A stretch of DNA of 64,000 nt from Vibrio sp. MedPE-SWchi (lineage in GTDB: Bacteria; Pseudomonadota; Gammaproteobacteria; Enterobacterales; Vibrionaceae). The stretch covers positions 1 to 64,000 of the forward strand of contig MPDB01000003.1 in the NCBI GenBank assembly GCA_001874155.1, given 5' to 3'. The notes beneath the pieces were generated by a model. The model was given only the letters and a program-made list of their open reading frames with translations. It had not been told where the DNA came from and ran no database searches. Positions 26,395-39,720 of this stretch are shown in pieces (within the stretch, counting starts at the first letter, position 1; every line of letters begins with the position of its first letter). The position numbers and the translations under genes were made by a program.

Positions 26395-27315
26395 ATGGAG
26401 CAATCTGTGAAAACGATATACCCAGAAAATCGTCTTCCCTCTACCAGACGTAAATCGCGAGTCAGTGCAAAGCTATCGCCATGGCTATTTCTAGCCCCTG
26501 CTATAGTCATTTTTTCCATTTATGTGGTTTACCCAATTCTAGACAGTATTTGGTTAAGCTTCTTTGAATGGGACGGCTTGGGTGAAAAAGAGTGGGTGGG
26601 TCTTGGTAACTATATAGAGCTGTTTGAATCCGAAGCTTTCTATACATCACTAAAGAATAACTTTCTTTGGTTGGTCTTCTTTATGCTTGCCCCGCCAATT
26701 GGGCTCGCTATTGCACTGTTCCTCAATCAGCAAGTGAGAGGGATTCGAGTCGTTAAATCACTGTTCTTCTTCCCGTTTGTTATCTCACAAGTGGTTGTAG
26801 GTTTGGTGTTTGCCTGGTTCTACGATCCATCCTTTGGTCTTTTCAATATCATGTTGGGATCACTGGGTTTTGAGCCAGTCTCGATACTAGCAAATGAAGA
26901 TTACGTCACCTTCGGCATCATCGTTGCGGGCTTATGGCCTCAAATTTCTTACTGCATGATCCTGTACTTAACGGGGTTGAACAACCTTGACCCTGAGCAG
27001 CTTGAAGCTGCGCGTTTAGATGGGGCAAAAAAATGGCGCATGCTTTGGTATGTCGTTCTGCCTCAATTGCGCCCTGCAACGTTCATTGCGGTGGTAGTGA
27101 CGGTCATTGGTGCACTTCGTTCCTTCGATTTAGTAGCAACCATGACGGCGGGTGGCCCATGGGGCAGCTCAACCGTGTTGGCCTACCAAATGTATGAAGA
27201 GTCTATTTTTAACTACCGAATGGGTTACGGTGCTGCGGTTTCAGTTGTGCTGTTCTTAATCATGGATATCTATATCGCGTACTTCTTGTGGCGTATGTTA
27301 AGGAGTGAAAAATAA
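26395..27315 (+). CDS. Sugar ABC transporter permease (MalF/UgpA type)
   Basis: A 306-residue inner-membrane permease with six membrane helices. The EAA loop that contacts the ATPase reads LEAARLDGAKKWRMLWYVVLPQLRPA (read between LEAARLDGA and VLPQLRPA). The N-terminus is basic (STRRKSRVSAK), then the first helix LFLAPAIVIFSIYVVYP. It belongs to the CUT1 group of carbohydrate importers. Its stop codon overlaps the start of the next permease by one base (TAATG), so the pair is translationally coupled. The substrate is inferred to be a galactoside from the lacZ, alpha-galactosidase and gal genes that follow. Confidence 0.92.
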   Translation: MEQSVKTIYPENRLPSTRRKSRVSAKLSPWLFLAPAIVIFSIYVVYPILDSIWLSFFEWDGLGEKEWVGLGNYIELFESEAFYTSLKNNFLWLVFFMLAPPIGLAIALFLNQQVRGIRVVKSLFFFPFVISQVVVGLVFAWFYDPSFGLFNIMLGSLGFEPVSILANEDYVTFGIIVAGLWPQISYCMILYLTGLNNLDPEQLEAARLDGAKKWRMLWYVVLPQLRPATFIAVVVTVIGALRSFDLVATMTAGGPWGSSTVLAYQMYEESIFNYRMGYGAAVSVVLFLIMDIYIAYFLWRMLRSEK

Positions 27316-28166
27316 TGTTTCCGCAACCGATTCAAAAATCAGGACGCTTTACCAACATCAGTTATCGCGTCGCGCTGCCTATTTCTATCGTGATGTGGCT
27401 ACTGCCATTGATCGCCGTGATGATGACATCCATACGTGGTATGGAAGACATCAATACGGGTAACTATTGGGGATGGCCGACAGAGATTAAGTTGTTCGAA
27501 AACTACACTCAGGTTTTTACCTCAACATCGATGGGGCAATACCTGGTCAATAGCTTGATGATCACTTTACCCGCGGTTGCAGGGGCTGTGGCACTGTCGA
27601 CGTTAGCGGGCTTTGCACTGGCGAAATACAACTTTAAAGCGAACATATGGATCTTCGCGATGTTCATCGCCGGTAACTTTGTTCCGTTCCAAATTCTAAT
27701 GATTCCGGTGCGCGATCTGACGATCACCTTTGGCCTGTACGATACGCATCTGGCGCTCATTTTGTTCCACGTCGCGTTCCAAGCCGGGTTCTGTACCTTG
27801 TTCATGCGTAACTTCATTGTCGGCATCCCTGATGCCCTTATCGAAGCGGCGCGCGTAGAGGGCGTGTCAGAGTGGAAGATATTCTGGCATATCGTGCTTC
27901 CTTTAGTACGCCCGGCGCTGGCAGCACTTGCTGTGCTTGTCTTTACCTTCATTTGGAATGACTTCTTTTGGGCGCTGGTATTGGTGCAAAGCGATGAAGT
28001 TCGCCCAGTGACGGCCGGACTGAGTTCTCTGCAAGGGCAGTGGCTTGCATCATGGCAGTTAATGTCTGCGGGGGCTGTCGTTGCTGCGATTCCACCTGTC
28101 GTGCTGTTCTTTACCATGCAAAGGCACTTTATTGCAGGCTTAACGCTTGGTGCGACAAAAGGTTAA
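27315..28166 (+). CDS. Sugar ABC transporter permease (MalG/UgpE type)
   Basis: A 283-residue second permease of the same importer. It has six helices and an EAA loop, LIEAARVEGVSEWKIFWHIVLPLVRPA (read between IEAARVEG and VLPLVRPA). It starts within the stop codon of the first permease gene and is followed ~120 bases later by the binding-protein gene. The C-terminus ends FIAGLTLGATKG, the usual GAxKG ending of CUT1 permeases. Confidence 0.92.
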   Translation: MFPQPIQKSGRFTNISYRVALPISIVMWLLPLIAVMMTSIRGMEDINTGNYWGWPTEIKLFENYTQVFTSTSMGQYLVNSLMITLPAVAGAVALSTLAGFALAKYNFKANIWIFAMFIAGNFVPFQILMIPVRDLTITFGLYDTHLALILFHVAFQAGFCTLFMRNFIVGIPDALIEAARVEGVSEWKIFWHIVLPLVRPALAALAVLVFTFIWNDFFWALVLVQSDEVRPVTAGLSSLQGQWLASWQLMSAGAVVAAIPPVVLFFTMQRHFIAGLTLGATKG

Positions 28167-28289
28167 ACATATTCACTTTCGTTGCTTGGCTTTAGGTCCC
28201 CACCTAGGGCTGAACAACGCTTTTAGTAAGGCAACTAGAAAAACAACAATTGGACTCATGAGCGAAAGCTCACTAATAAGGACCTGACT

Positions 28290-29516
28290 ATGAAATACGT
28301 GAAACATCTTGCTGCAACGGCTGTACTCGGGGCGGCACTCTCTACGTCTGCTTGGGCGGGGACATTGGTCATCAACTCTGACCAAGCTGACCCCGCACCA
28401 AAAGCGGCTTGGGCGGAAATCGTCAAGCAGTTTGAGGCGGAGAACCCAGATATATCGGTGGAATATAACCTCTACGACAAAGAGGCATACAAAACCACGA
28501 TTCGTAACTGGCTGGTGACTTCGCCACCCGATGTTGTTTTCTGGTACGCGGGTAACCGCATGAAGACCTTCGTTGATCGCGGCTTATTTGAAGATGTGAG
28601 CGATCTGTGGAGCGAGAACAACATGAAGCAAGACTTCTCGACAGCCGCGCCAGCCATGACGGTCAACGATAAGCAATACGGTGTGCCTTACACTTATTAC
28701 CAATGGGGCATCTACTACCGCTCAGATATCTTTGCGAAATACGGTATCTCAGAGCCAAAAACGTGGGATGAACTCTTAGCGGCGTCGGCAACACTCAAAG
28801 AAAATGGGGTTGCTCCGTTTGCTATCGGTACCAAATACCTTTGGACTGCGGCGGGTTGGTTTGACTACATCAACCTACGTACCAATGGCCTAGACTTCCA
28901 TATTGATCTTATGGACGGCAAGGTGCCATACAGCGATGAGCGCGTTAAGAAAACCTTTGCTAACTGGGCACAACTTGTTGAACCAGGCTACTTCCTTGAA
29001 AACCACGCCTCATACTCATGGCAAGAAGCCCAACCGTTCTTGTATAACGGTGAAGCGGCAATGTACCTCATTGGTAACTTCATTGCGCCTAACTTCCCTG
29101 ACAGTGTGAAAAGCGACATGGGCTTCTTCCAGTTCCCAATCATCGATCCGGCAGTCCCTGTAGCGGAAGATGCACCGATGGATACTATCCATATTCCATC
29201 AAAAGCGAAGAACAAAGAAGACGCGCGTAAGTTCCTGAAATTTGTCGCTCGAGCGGATATTCAAGAGAAGATCAATGAGTCAATCCTTCAGATTCCAACC
29301 AACAATAAAGCCAAAGCAGCCGATGACCCGTTCCTAAATACGGGTGTGAAGATGCTAGCAGAGGCGCAAGGTACGGCTCAGTTCTACGACCGTGATACCG
29401 ATCCTGCAATGGCGAAAGAAGGCATGAAAGGCTTCCAAGAGTTCATGGTTCACCCTGATCGTATTGAGAAGATCTTGAAGAAGCTGGATAAAGTCAGCAA
29501 GCGAACCTTTAAGTAA
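28290..29516 (+). CDS. Sugar ABC transporter substrate-binding protein
   Basis: A 408-residue periplasmic protein that catches the sugar and hands it to the permeases. It has a clear Sec signal peptide of 23 residues (basic MKYVKH, hydrophobic core, AWA cut). The mature protein belongs to the extracellular solute-binding protein family 1, with AWAEIVKQFEAENPDISVEY near the start and TTIRNWLVTSPPDVVFWYAGNR, where Trp and Tyr side chains could stack on sugar rings. No direct evidence names the sugar. The neighbours point to lactose-, melibiose- or other galactosides. A GGACC ribosome binding site-like run is weak, and the start is fixed by the signal peptide. Confidence 0.92.
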   Translation: MKYVKHLAATAVLGAALSTSAWAGTLVINSDQADPAPKAAWAEIVKQFEAENPDISVEYNLYDKEAYKTTIRNWLVTSPPDVVFWYAGNRMKTFVDRGLFEDVSDLWSENNMKQDFSTAAPAMTVNDKQYGVPYTYYQWGIYYRSDIFAKYGISEPKTWDELLAASATLKENGVAPFAIGTKYLWTAAGWFDYINLRTNGLDFHIDLMDGKVPYSDERVKKTFANWAQLVEPGYFLENHASYSWQEAQPFLYNGEAAMYLIGNFIAPNFPDSVKSDMGFFQFPIIDPAVPVAEDAPMDTIHIPSKAKNKEDARKFLKFVARADIQEKINESILQIPTNNKAKAADDPFLNTGVKMLAEAQGTAQFYDRDTDPAMAKEGMKGFQEFMVHPDRIEKILKKLDKVSKRTFK

Positions 29517-29538
29517 CACATCGGTTCGAACCTTATCA

Positions 29539-29575
29539 GGCTGGGCGAGCCTAAATCGCCCAGTCTTATTTCCTA
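29539..29575 (+). terminator. Terminator-like hairpin between binding protein and lacZ
   Basis: CTGGGCGA and TCGCCCAG form an eight-base stem followed by TCTTATTT. The weak T-tract suggests partial termination or 3'-end protection, which would let the binding protein be made in excess over LacZ. Confidence 0.6.
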
Positions 29576-29601
29576 CCATTCCTTTCCGCTAACTCTCATA
29601 G

Positions 29602-32749
<3,148 letters not shown>

Positions 32750-32778
32750 AATTTAAGGTTTAAAGGAAGTATTCGACA

Positions 32779-34917
32779 ATGACGCCATTTATTCAACTGC
32801 ACAGCGAGTCAGTTTCCGTTGTGGTTAAGCTCACCCCAGCACCTGAAATTATCTATTGGGGAAAGGCGATAGCGCCCTTGAGCAGCGAACAATGTGATCA
32901 GCTACTCGGCAGCCAAACCAGAGCCGTCTCTCAGGCGCGTTTGGATCATGATGTTCCTTTAACGCTTTGCCCTGAACTGGGTCGGGGTAACTTTGGGGCT
33001 TCAGGGATTGAGGGACACCATGATGGCCTCAATAGTATGCCGCGATTTCATTACGTCTCTCATACCTTTGAACAAAGCAAAACAGGCTCTAGCGCTGAAA
33101 TTGTGTGTGACGATCCCCAAGCGCAACTGACATTGATCATTACACTTTCACTTGATAGCGCATCAGGGGTGTTACAAAAAAAGCTGACGGTTGAAAACCA
33201 AGCTAAGGCGAATTACAGCCTAAATAAACTCATTCTCACGCTGCCTATTCCGCAACGAGCCACTGAACTTGAAAGCTATCATGGGCGATGGAGCCGAGAG
33301 TTTCAGGCTCAGCGTCAACGCATAACACACGGTGCATGGCAGGTAGAAAATCGTCGCGGCCGGACCTCACACGAATATTTTCCAGGCTGCTTACTTGGTA
33401 TTGAAGGCTTTAAAGAACAAAGTGGTGAAGTGTGGGCGTTCCACCTTGGTTGGAGTGGCAACCATCAAGTGAGGGCCGATGTGAAAAGTGATGGTCGTCG
33501 TTTCATCCAAGCGGGTGAATTGTTGTTGCCTGGCGAAGTGATTCTTGGTCAGGGAGAGCGCTATACCACACCGGACTTATTTGCCAGCTACAGCTCAACC
33601 GGCATTAATGGTATTCGCCGCGCCAGTCACCAGTTTGTGCGTGAGCAAATCATTCCATTTGATCAAAGTAAATCTCGCCCTGTGCATCTTAATACGTGGG
33701 AGGGTATCTACTTCGATCACGATCCTGGCTACATCTGCGAAATGGCAAAAGAAGCCGCGAGCATTGGGGTTGAGCGATTTATTATCGATGACGGCTGGTT
33801 TAAAGGCCGCAATGATGACAAAACCTCACTCGGCGATTGGACGCTAGACACAGAGAAATACCCTGATGGGCTGACTCCCGTGATCGAACACGTCAATCAG
33901 CTGGGGATGTCTTTCGGGATCTGGGTTGAGCCTGAGATGGTCAATGAAGATTCTGATCTGTTTCGCAATCACCCGGACTGGATGCTTGCCGCCGATGGGT
34001 ATTCGCAGCCGACTGGGCGATATCAATACGTGCTTAACTTGCAAATACCAGCCTGTTTTGACTACCTCTACCAGTGTCTCGATGCGCTACTCACCGAGCA
34101 CAATATCGAATACGTTAAGTGGGACATGAACCGTGAACTCGTTCAACCCACACATAAAGGAAAAGCCTCGGTTCATGGGCAAACCAAAGAACTGTATCGA
34201 TTGCTCGATAAACTGGTTAGCGCACACCCTGAGGTTGAGATTGAATCGTGTTCATCGGGTGGTGGACGAATTGATTATGAAATTTTGAAAAGAACCTGCC
34301 GCTTCTGGACGTCTGATTGCAACGATGCACTGGAAAGGCAAACCATCCAGAAGCACATGGGAATCTTTTTCCCACCAGAGGTGATGGGGGCTCACATTGG
34401 TCCTTACCATAGTCATACCACAAGGCGAACCCATGACATTAATTTACGCGGGCTAACAGCGTTAACTGGGCACATGGGGGTTGAGCTTGATCCCGTAAAA
34501 GAGAGCGACGAAGAGAAGCAGGCGTTCGCCAAGTACATTGCACTGCACAAGCAGTACCGCGATATCTTGCACCATGGTCAATCCTTCTACTTAGACAGTA
34601 TTGACGCAACGCGCTTAGTGTATGGCGTGGCGAAGAACGATCAGCAATTGGTGGTGGTCAGCCAAATCTCGATGCCTGATTATGCATTGCCAGAGCCCGT
34701 GCTACTTATTGGCCTTGATGCGGATAAAACCTATCGAGTCGCCCTTGTTGATTACCCGCAAAGCAGCGCTCAGTTGATGAAAGAGAGTGGTGGATGGTGG
34801 GAATCTGGCGAGGTGTTAGCGAGTGGTGAGTGGTTAATGAACGTTGGAATTAGTCTGCCAATTTTAGACCCAGAAGCCGCGTTAATGCTTGAGATAGCCT
34901 TGGTTACGCAGGAATAG
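32779..34917 (+). CDS. Alpha-galactosidase, GH36 family
   Basis: A 712-residue enzyme that removes alpha-linked galactose from melibiose or raffinose-type sugars. The N-terminal beta-sandwich is followed by the TIM barrel, with WEGIYFDHD, FIIDDGWFKGRNDD, GIWVEPEMV and KWDMNRE (nucleophile Asp449), then FWTSDCNDALERQ (acid/base Asp513). A C-terminal beta domain closes the protein. The pattern is that of the long GH36 type (RafA/AgaA), not the NAD-dependent MelA of family GH4. It lacks a signal peptide, so the substrate must be imported. It lies 36 bases after lacZ, in the same operon, with GGAAG upstream of the ATG. Confidence 0.93.
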   Translation: MTPFIQLHSESVSVVVKLTPAPEIIYWGKAIAPLSSEQCDQLLGSQTRAVSQARLDHDVPLTLCPELGRGNFGASGIEGHHDGLNSMPRFHYVSHTFEQSKTGSSAEIVCDDPQAQLTLIITLSLDSASGVLQKKLTVENQAKANYSLNKLILTLPIPQRATELESYHGRWSREFQAQRQRITHGAWQVENRRGRTSHEYFPGCLLGIEGFKEQSGEVWAFHLGWSGNHQVRADVKSDGRRFIQAGELLLPGEVILGQGERYTTPDLFASYSSTGINGIRRASHQFVREQIIPFDQSKSRPVHLNTWEGIYFDHDPGYICEMAKEAASIGVERFIIDDGWFKGRNDDKTSLGDWTLDTEKYPDGLTPVIEHVNQLGMSFGIWVEPEMVNEDSDLFRNHPDWMLAADGYSQPTGRYQYVLNLQIPACFDYLYQCLDALLTEHNIEYVKWDMNRELVQPTHKGKASVHGQTKELYRLLDKLVSAHPEVEIESCSSGGGRIDYEILKRTCRFWTSDCNDALERQTIQKHMGIFFPPEVMGAHIGPYHSHTTRRTHDINLRGLTALTGHMGVELDPVKESDEEKQAFAKYIALHKQYRDILHHGQSFYLDSIDATRLVYGVAKNDQQLVVVSQISMPDYALPEPVLLIGLDADKTYRVALVDYPQSSAQLMKESGGWWESGEVLASGEWLMNVGISLPILDPEAALMLEIALVTQE

Positions 34918-34934
34918 ATACGGTTTGGATTGAT

Positions 34935-35048
34935 CTGAAAACGTTACCAGTACATTGATTGAAGTTAGATGGGGTTATAACTAGCCCACTGGCTGACCTT
35001 GCATTATGAGTAGGTTTATAGATAACCATCAAGTGTAAACGTTTACAT
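34935..35048. promoter_or_regulatory. Two GalR-type operators upstream of galE
   Basis: CTGAAAACGTTACCAG (34935-34950) and GTGTAAACGTTTACAT (35033-35048) fit GTGNAANCGNTTNCAC, the second containing the perfect palindrome TGTAAACGTTTACA. Their centres are 98 bases apart, which resembles the two-operator arrangement used for looping in the E. coli gal operon. A TCACA half-site nearby could belong to CRP, but the other half is poor. Confidence 0.75.
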
Positions 35049-35112
35049 ATTTTGGTGGCGATCACAGAAAGAACGCCATCGCACCTGTTAGACTTTATGC
35101 ATACGGTGCTCA

Positions 35113-35144
35113 GGATTAACGGATTAACGGATTAACGGATTAAC
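35113..35144 (+). repeat. GGATTAAC octamer x4 just before the galE ribosome binding site
   Basis: Four perfect tandem copies of GGATTAAC run straight into GGAGGCGACA and the GTG start of galE. An eight-base simple repeat in this place can change copy number by slippage and alter the leader length or promoter spacing. Confidence 0.85.
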
Positions 35145-35154
35145 GGAGGCGACA

Positions 35155-36171
35155 GTGAAAGTATTGATCACAGGGGGTATGGGCTATATCGGCAGCCATA
35201 CGTGTGTGCAAATGATCGAAACAGGATTACAGCCGATCATCATCGACAACTTATGCAATGCGAATGCTGAAGTGCTTAATCGAATAGAAGCATTAACTGG
35301 CGCTCGCCCTGATTTTTACTTGGGTGACATTCGTGATGAGGCGTTCCTAGATACCATTTTTCAGCAGCATGATATTCAATCTGTGATTCATTTTGCGGGT
35401 TTAAAAGCGGTGGGCCAGTCGGTGACTCAGCCCCTCGAATATTATGACAATAACGTCAATGGCTCTTTGACACTGGCTCGCAGCATGCGCAAAGCTGGCG
35501 TGAAAAGTTTAGTGTTTAGCTCGTCGGCCACCGTCTATGGCGATCCCGAAGTCGTGCCGATCACCGAGAATTCGCCGACAGGAGCAACAACCAACCCTTA
35601 CGGTCGAAGTAAGTTCATGGTGGAGCAGTGCCTCAGCGATCTGTTCAATTCAGATAACGATTGGAGCGTAACCTTACTGCGCTACTTTAACCCAGTCGGT
35701 GCTCATCCATCGGGAACCATGGGGGAAGATCCACAAGGCATTCCGAATAACCTAATGCCGTATATTGCCCAAGTGGCTGTGGGTCGCAGGGAAAAGCTCG
35801 CTGTTTTCGGCGATGACTATTCAACCCCTGATGGCACTGGTGTACGTGACTATATCCATGTGATGGATCTGGCTGATGGACACATCGCGGCTTTGAATAC
35901 CGTTGGAAAACAAGCAGGGTTACATACCTATAATCTGGGGACAGGCAAAGGCTCAAGTGTTCTCGACATGGTGGATGCGTTCGCCAAAGCCAGCTCGAAA
36001 CCCGTGCCCTATGAAATTTGCCCCCGTCGTCCTGGTGATATTGCTGAGTGTTGGGCTAACACGGAAAAAGCTGCGTTGGAATTGGGCTGGAAAGCGACGA
36101 GAAACATCTTAGATATGACCGTCGATACCTGGAATTGGCAGTCAAAAAACCCGCAAGGCTATGTGTCCTAA
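35155..36171 (+). CDS. galE: UDP-glucose 4-epimerase
   Basis: A 338-residue cytoplasmic enzyme of the extended SDR family that interconverts UDP-galactose and UDP-glucose with bound NAD. It has the nucleotide-binding motif ITGGMGYIGSH at the N-terminus, the catalytic pair YGRSK (Tyr and Lys), with SSSATVYGD before it, and RDYIHVMDLADGH typical of GalE. GTG start, with GGAGG six bases upstream, fixed by the MKVLITGG beginning. It is the first gene of galE-galT-galK-galM, preceded by GalR-type operators and an octamer repeat tract. Confidence 0.96.
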   Translation: MKVLITGGMGYIGSHTCVQMIETGLQPIIIDNLCNANAEVLNRIEALTGARPDFYLGDIRDEAFLDTIFQQHDIQSVIHFAGLKAVGQSVTQPLEYYDNNVNGSLTLARSMRKAGVKSLVFSSSATVYGDPEVVPITENSPTGATTNPYGRSKFMVEQCLSDLFNSDNDWSVTLLRYFNPVGAHPSGTMGEDPQGIPNNLMPYIAQVAVGRREKLAVFGDDYSTPDGTGVRDYIHVMDLADGHIAALNTVGKQAGLHTYNLGTGKGSSVLDMVDAFAKASSKPVPYEICPRRPGDIAECWANTEKAALELGWKATRNILDMTVDTWNWQSKNPQGYVS

Positions 36172-36238
36172 CAGAGTGTTTTAATCTTTGTTGAATACAG
36201 TGTGTGTAAACAGAAACGTATAAAAGTTGAGTATCAAA

Positions 36239-37294
36239 ATGGCGAATGTTGAATTTAATCCAGTCGATCACCCACACCGACGCTATAACCCATTAACTGG
36301 GCAGTGGATCTTGGTCTCGCCACACCGTGCTAAAAGGCCTTGGAGTGGGCTAGACGAGCAGCCCTCAACAGAAGCCTTGCCTCAATACGACAAGGGATGT
36401 TTTTTATGCCCAACCAATGAGCGTATTTCTGGTGACACAAACCCGGATTATAAAGGGGCGTACGTATTCAATAATGACTTCGCCGCGTTAATGCCCGATT
36501 CTCCGGACGCGCCCGATAACCAAAGTCCACTGTTCAAAACGCAAGGGGCGCGAGGGTTGAGCCGCGTTATCTGCTTCTCTCCCGATCACAGTAAAACCTT
36601 GCCAGAGCTATCTCGCACTGAGATTGGTCATGTGATAGAGACTTGGAATGAGCAGATTGAAGAGCTAGGCAAAGACTACGTTTGGGTTCAAGCGTTCGAA
36701 AACAAAGGAGAGGCGATGGGGTGCTCGCAGCCTCATCCACATGGCCAAATCTGGGCCAACAGTTTTCTGCCCAATGAGATTGAACGCAAAGAAGCGCTGC
36801 TCAAGCAGTATTTCACCGAGCAAGGTAGCAACCTTTTGGTGGACTACGTTCACGCTGAAATGAAAGATGGTTCGCGAACCGTGGTTGAAACCGAGCACTG
36901 GATAGCGGTTGTTCCCTACTGGGCAGCTTGGCCATTTGAGACCATGCTCTTGCCTAAAGTCCATGTTCGTCGTATGAGCGAGTTAAGTGCCGAGCAGCGT
37001 GATGATTTGGCGCTCGCCATCAAAAAACTGACAAGTCGTTACGATAACCTGTTCCAGTGTTCATTCCCTTACTCGATGGGCTGGCACTACGCGCCCTTTT
37101 TTGAACAAGGAACGGATATTGACCACTGGCAGTTACACGCTCTTTTCTATCCGCCGTTACTTCGAAGTGCCTCGGTGCGCAAGTTTATGGTCGGGTATGA
37201 AATGTTGGCCGAGAGCCAACGCGATCTCACCGCAGAGCAAGCCGCGCAGAGGCTGCGTGAAGTTTCCGATATCCACTTTAAGGAAAAGCCGTAA
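36239..37294 (+). CDS. galT: Galactose-1-phosphate uridylyltransferase
   Basis: A 351-residue enzyme that swaps UMP between UDP-glucose and galactose 1-phosphate. The active-site triad HPHGQIW carries the nucleophilic His. [20 protein letters not shown] and CPTNERISG (zinc-ligand Cys region) match E. coli GalT closely. I chose the ATG at 36239 ([11 protein letters not shown]), not an upstream in-frame TTG, because it gives the family's N-terminus. It follows galE by ~65 bases. Confidence 0.96.
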   Translation: MANVEFNPVDHPHRRYNPLTGQWILVSPHRAKRPWSGLDEQPSTEALPQYDKGCFLCPTNERISGDTNPDYKGAYVFNNDFAALMPDSPDAPDNQSPLFKTQGARGLSRVICFSPDHSKTLPELSRTEIGHVIETWNEQIEELGKDYVWVQAFENKGEAMGCSQPHPHGQIWANSFLPNEIERKEALLKQYFTEQGSNLLVDYVHAEMKDGSRTVVETEHWIAVVPYWAAWPFETMLLPKVHVRRMSELSAEQRDDLALAIKKLTSRYDNLFQCSFPYSMGWHYAPFFEQGTDIDHWQLHALFYPPLLRSASVRKFMVGYEMLAESQRDLTAEQAAQRLREVSDIHFKEKP

Positions 37295-37412
37295 AGATTA
37301 CCGATTGATGATTTAAGAGCCCTAGCCTAATCGTAGTTTGTGGGGAATTGCCTTTAGTGCTAGACGCTCATTTTAACCAATTTTCGCATTTTTATTTTAT
37401 TGAGAGAGAATC

Positions 37413-38573
37413 ATGAACAGTCTAATTGAACAGGTTAAAGCATCATTTACTGATGTTCTCAACTATGCACCGACTCATATCGTGCAAGCGCCAGGCCGAG
37501 TCAATTTGATTGGCGAGCACACCGATTACAACGACGGATTTGTTTTACCTTGTGCCATCAATTATCAAACCGTCGTCGCAGCCGCGAAGCGCCATGATAA
37601 TGTTGTTCGTGTTATCTCTGTGGATTACGGGAATCAACTCGATGAGTTTGACTTAACCGCTGAGATTGAATTTCAACAAGATAAAATGTGGTCTAACTAC
37701 ATTCGTGGTGTCGTGAAGTGTCTTCGCCTAAGAGGCTATGAGTTTAAAGGGGCGGATATCTCGGTGAGTGGCAATGTGCCTCAAGGCGCGGGCTTGAGCT
37801 CTTCTGCCGCTTTAGAGGTGGTTATTGGCCAAACGTTTAAAGAGCTGTATCAGCTTGATATTAGCCAAGCTGAGATAGCGCTCAACGGACAACAAGCGGA
37901 AAACGAGTTCGTTGGCTGTAATTGTGGAATCATGGATCAGATGGTTTCGGCGCAAGGGCGTGAAAATCACGCCATGTTGTTGGACTGCCGCAGCCTTGAA
38001 ACCACGGCAGTGTCGATGCCGGAAGAGATGGTCGTCGTTATTATCAATTCCAATAAGCAGCGTGGCCTAGTCGACAGTGAATACAACACGCGCAGAGAGC
38101 AATGTGAGCAAGCGGCTCAACAGTTCAAGGTTAAAGCGTTACGTGATGTCACATTAGATCAGTTCCTAGCGAACAAAGATCGACTGGATGAAACCGTCGC
38201 GAAACGAGCCCGCCATATTATCACTGAAAATGCGCGAACACTTGAAGCAGCAAAAGCCCTTGAAAGCGGTGACATAAAACGCATGGGCGTCCTCATGCAG
38301 GAATCGCATGCATCGATGAGAGATGACTTTGAGATCACCGTGAAGGAAATCGATCTATTGGTTGATATCGTGAAGGAAGCGCTTGGGGAAGAAGGAGGCG
38401 TTCGCATGACGGGCGGCGGTTTTGGTGGATGTATCGTAGCGCTTGTTCCGCCAACGAAGGTGGATGATGTTCGACAAGCCGTAGCAAGTCAGTATCAAGC
38501 CGCAACCGGTTTAAAAGAGTCGGTCTATGTTTGCCAAGCGGTTCGTGGTGCTGGCCTAGTCAAGGAGGCGTAG
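37413..38573 (+). CDS. galK: Galactokinase
   Basis: A 386-residue GHMP-family kinase that makes galactose 1-phosphate. The sugar signature is [19 protein letters not shown], the ATP-binding motif is [14 protein letters not shown], and the third GHMP motif is [15 protein letters not shown]. The length and motifs are standard. GAGAGA lies shortly before the ATG, and the gap of ~118 bases after galT shows no terminator. The stop is five bases before galM. Confidence 0.97.
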   Translation: MNSLIEQVKASFTDVLNYAPTHIVQAPGRVNLIGEHTDYNDGFVLPCAINYQTVVAAAKRHDNVVRVISVDYGNQLDEFDLTAEIEFQQDKMWSNYIRGVVKCLRLRGYEFKGADISVSGNVPQGAGLSSSAALEVVIGQTFKELYQLDISQAEIALNGQQAENEFVGCNCGIMDQMVSAQGRENHAMLLDCRSLETTAVSMPEEMVVVIINSNKQRGLVDSEYNTRREQCEQAAQQFKVKALRDVTLDQFLANKDRLDETVAKRARHIITENARTLEAAKALESGDIKRMGVLMQESHASMRDDFEITVKEIDLLVDIVKEALGEEGGVRMTGGGFGGCIVALVPPTKVDDVRQAVASQYQAATGLKESVYVCQAVRGAGLVKEA

Positions 38574-38577
38574 CCTT

Positions 38578-39672
38578 ATGGCAGAGTCACATGAAAGCAC
38601 GCTTTTAAAGCAATCCAGTCTTGATTTGATAGAACAATCCATGACATCGACCCCTGCGTTTGATGGCAAGAGTGCGAGCGTTATCCATTTAAAGAATTCA
38701 AAGGGTATGACCGCGTCTTTCATGGATATTGGGGCGACGTGGTTGAGTGCTCAATTGCCCATTGGGGATGAGCATCGAGAGGTATTACTTCGCTGCGCTA
38801 ATATGAAAACCTACATCGAACATAGTGCTTTTATCGGCTCTGTTGTTGGTCGCTTTGCGAACCGTATTCATAACGGTCAGTTCTCTATTGCTGGCGAGAC
38901 ATTTAACGTTGGCACCAATAATGGCAACCATGCCCTTCACGGAGGGTTCGATGGTTTTGATAAGCGACGTTGGTTGGTGGAGTCTCAATCCAATCGTCGA
39001 GTTGTGTTTGCTCTTGTATCGAACGATGGTGATCAAGGTTTTCCAGGCAATCTTTCAGCTAAAGTGTCGTATACGCTTACCGAAGATAACTCGGTTGAAA
39101 TTGAATACGTTGCCGAAGTGGATAAAGCCTCGCCTGTTAATTTAACCAATCATGCTTATTTCAATTTGGCGGGTGAGTCTTCTCAAGCAAAGAGTCAAGA
39201 TCACTACCTTCAGATTGCGGCACCAAGCTTTTTACCGACTGATGATGAGTCGATCCCAACCGGTGAAAACCGTTCGGTGACGAGCAGCAGTTTCGACTTC
39301 ACCCAAATGAAGCGAGTTGGCAGTGAGTTTCTGAGCGATCGCGATCAAGAGATGGCCGGTGGTTACGATCATTCGTTTGTTTTTACTGACGAGTGTTGCG
39401 ATGCGAACGTGGTTGTGGCGACCTTGGCTTCTCCAGAGAAAGACGTTGTAATGAAGCTAAAAACGACCAAGCCCGCCGTTCAATTCTATTCTGGAAACTT
39501 TCTTGCTGGCAGTGAAGGCCCCTCTAAGGAATATCAAAACTTTGATGGACTTGCCTTAGAAACGCAGTATTTTCCCGATGGGCCAAACCACCCAGAATGG
39601 GGCCGAAACGCTGGAATCCTCAAAGCAGGAGAGCACTACAATCACACCACTATTTACCAGTTTGAATTCTAG
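38578..39672 (+). CDS. galM: Aldose 1-epimerase (galactose mutarotase)
   Basis: A 364-residue enzyme that converts beta-D-galactose, the LacZ product, to the alpha form used by GalK. The conserved stretches are GRFANRIHNGQFSI, NNGNHALHGG (first catalytic His), VNLTNHAYFNLAG (second His) and GLALETQYFPDGPNHPEW (catalytic Glu). The first ~25 residues (AESHESTLLKQSSLDLIEQS) are an extension that is common in vibrios, so the start is kept at the ATG after the galK stop. It is the last gene of the gal operon, with a terminator downstream. Confidence 0.94.
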   Translation: MAESHESTLLKQSSLDLIEQSMTSTPAFDGKSASVIHLKNSKGMTASFMDIGATWLSAQLPIGDEHREVLLRCANMKTYIEHSAFIGSVVGRFANRIHNGQFSIAGETFNVGTNNGNHALHGGFDGFDKRRWLVESQSNRRVVFALVSNDGDQGFPGNLSAKVSYTLTEDNSVEIEYVAEVDKASPVNLTNHAYFNLAGESSQAKSQDHYLQIAAPSFLPTDDESIPTGENRSVTSSSFDFTQMKRVGSEFLSDRDQEMAGGYDHSFVFTDECCDANVVVATLASPEKDVVMKLKTTKPAVQFYSGNFLAGSEGPSKEYQNFDGLALETQYFPDGPNHPEWGRNAGILKAGEHYNHTTIYQFEF

Positions 39673-39720
39673 CGACCCTTTCAATGAGACCTTTTAGGTT
39701 GCAGTGTTCCAAATAGTATC

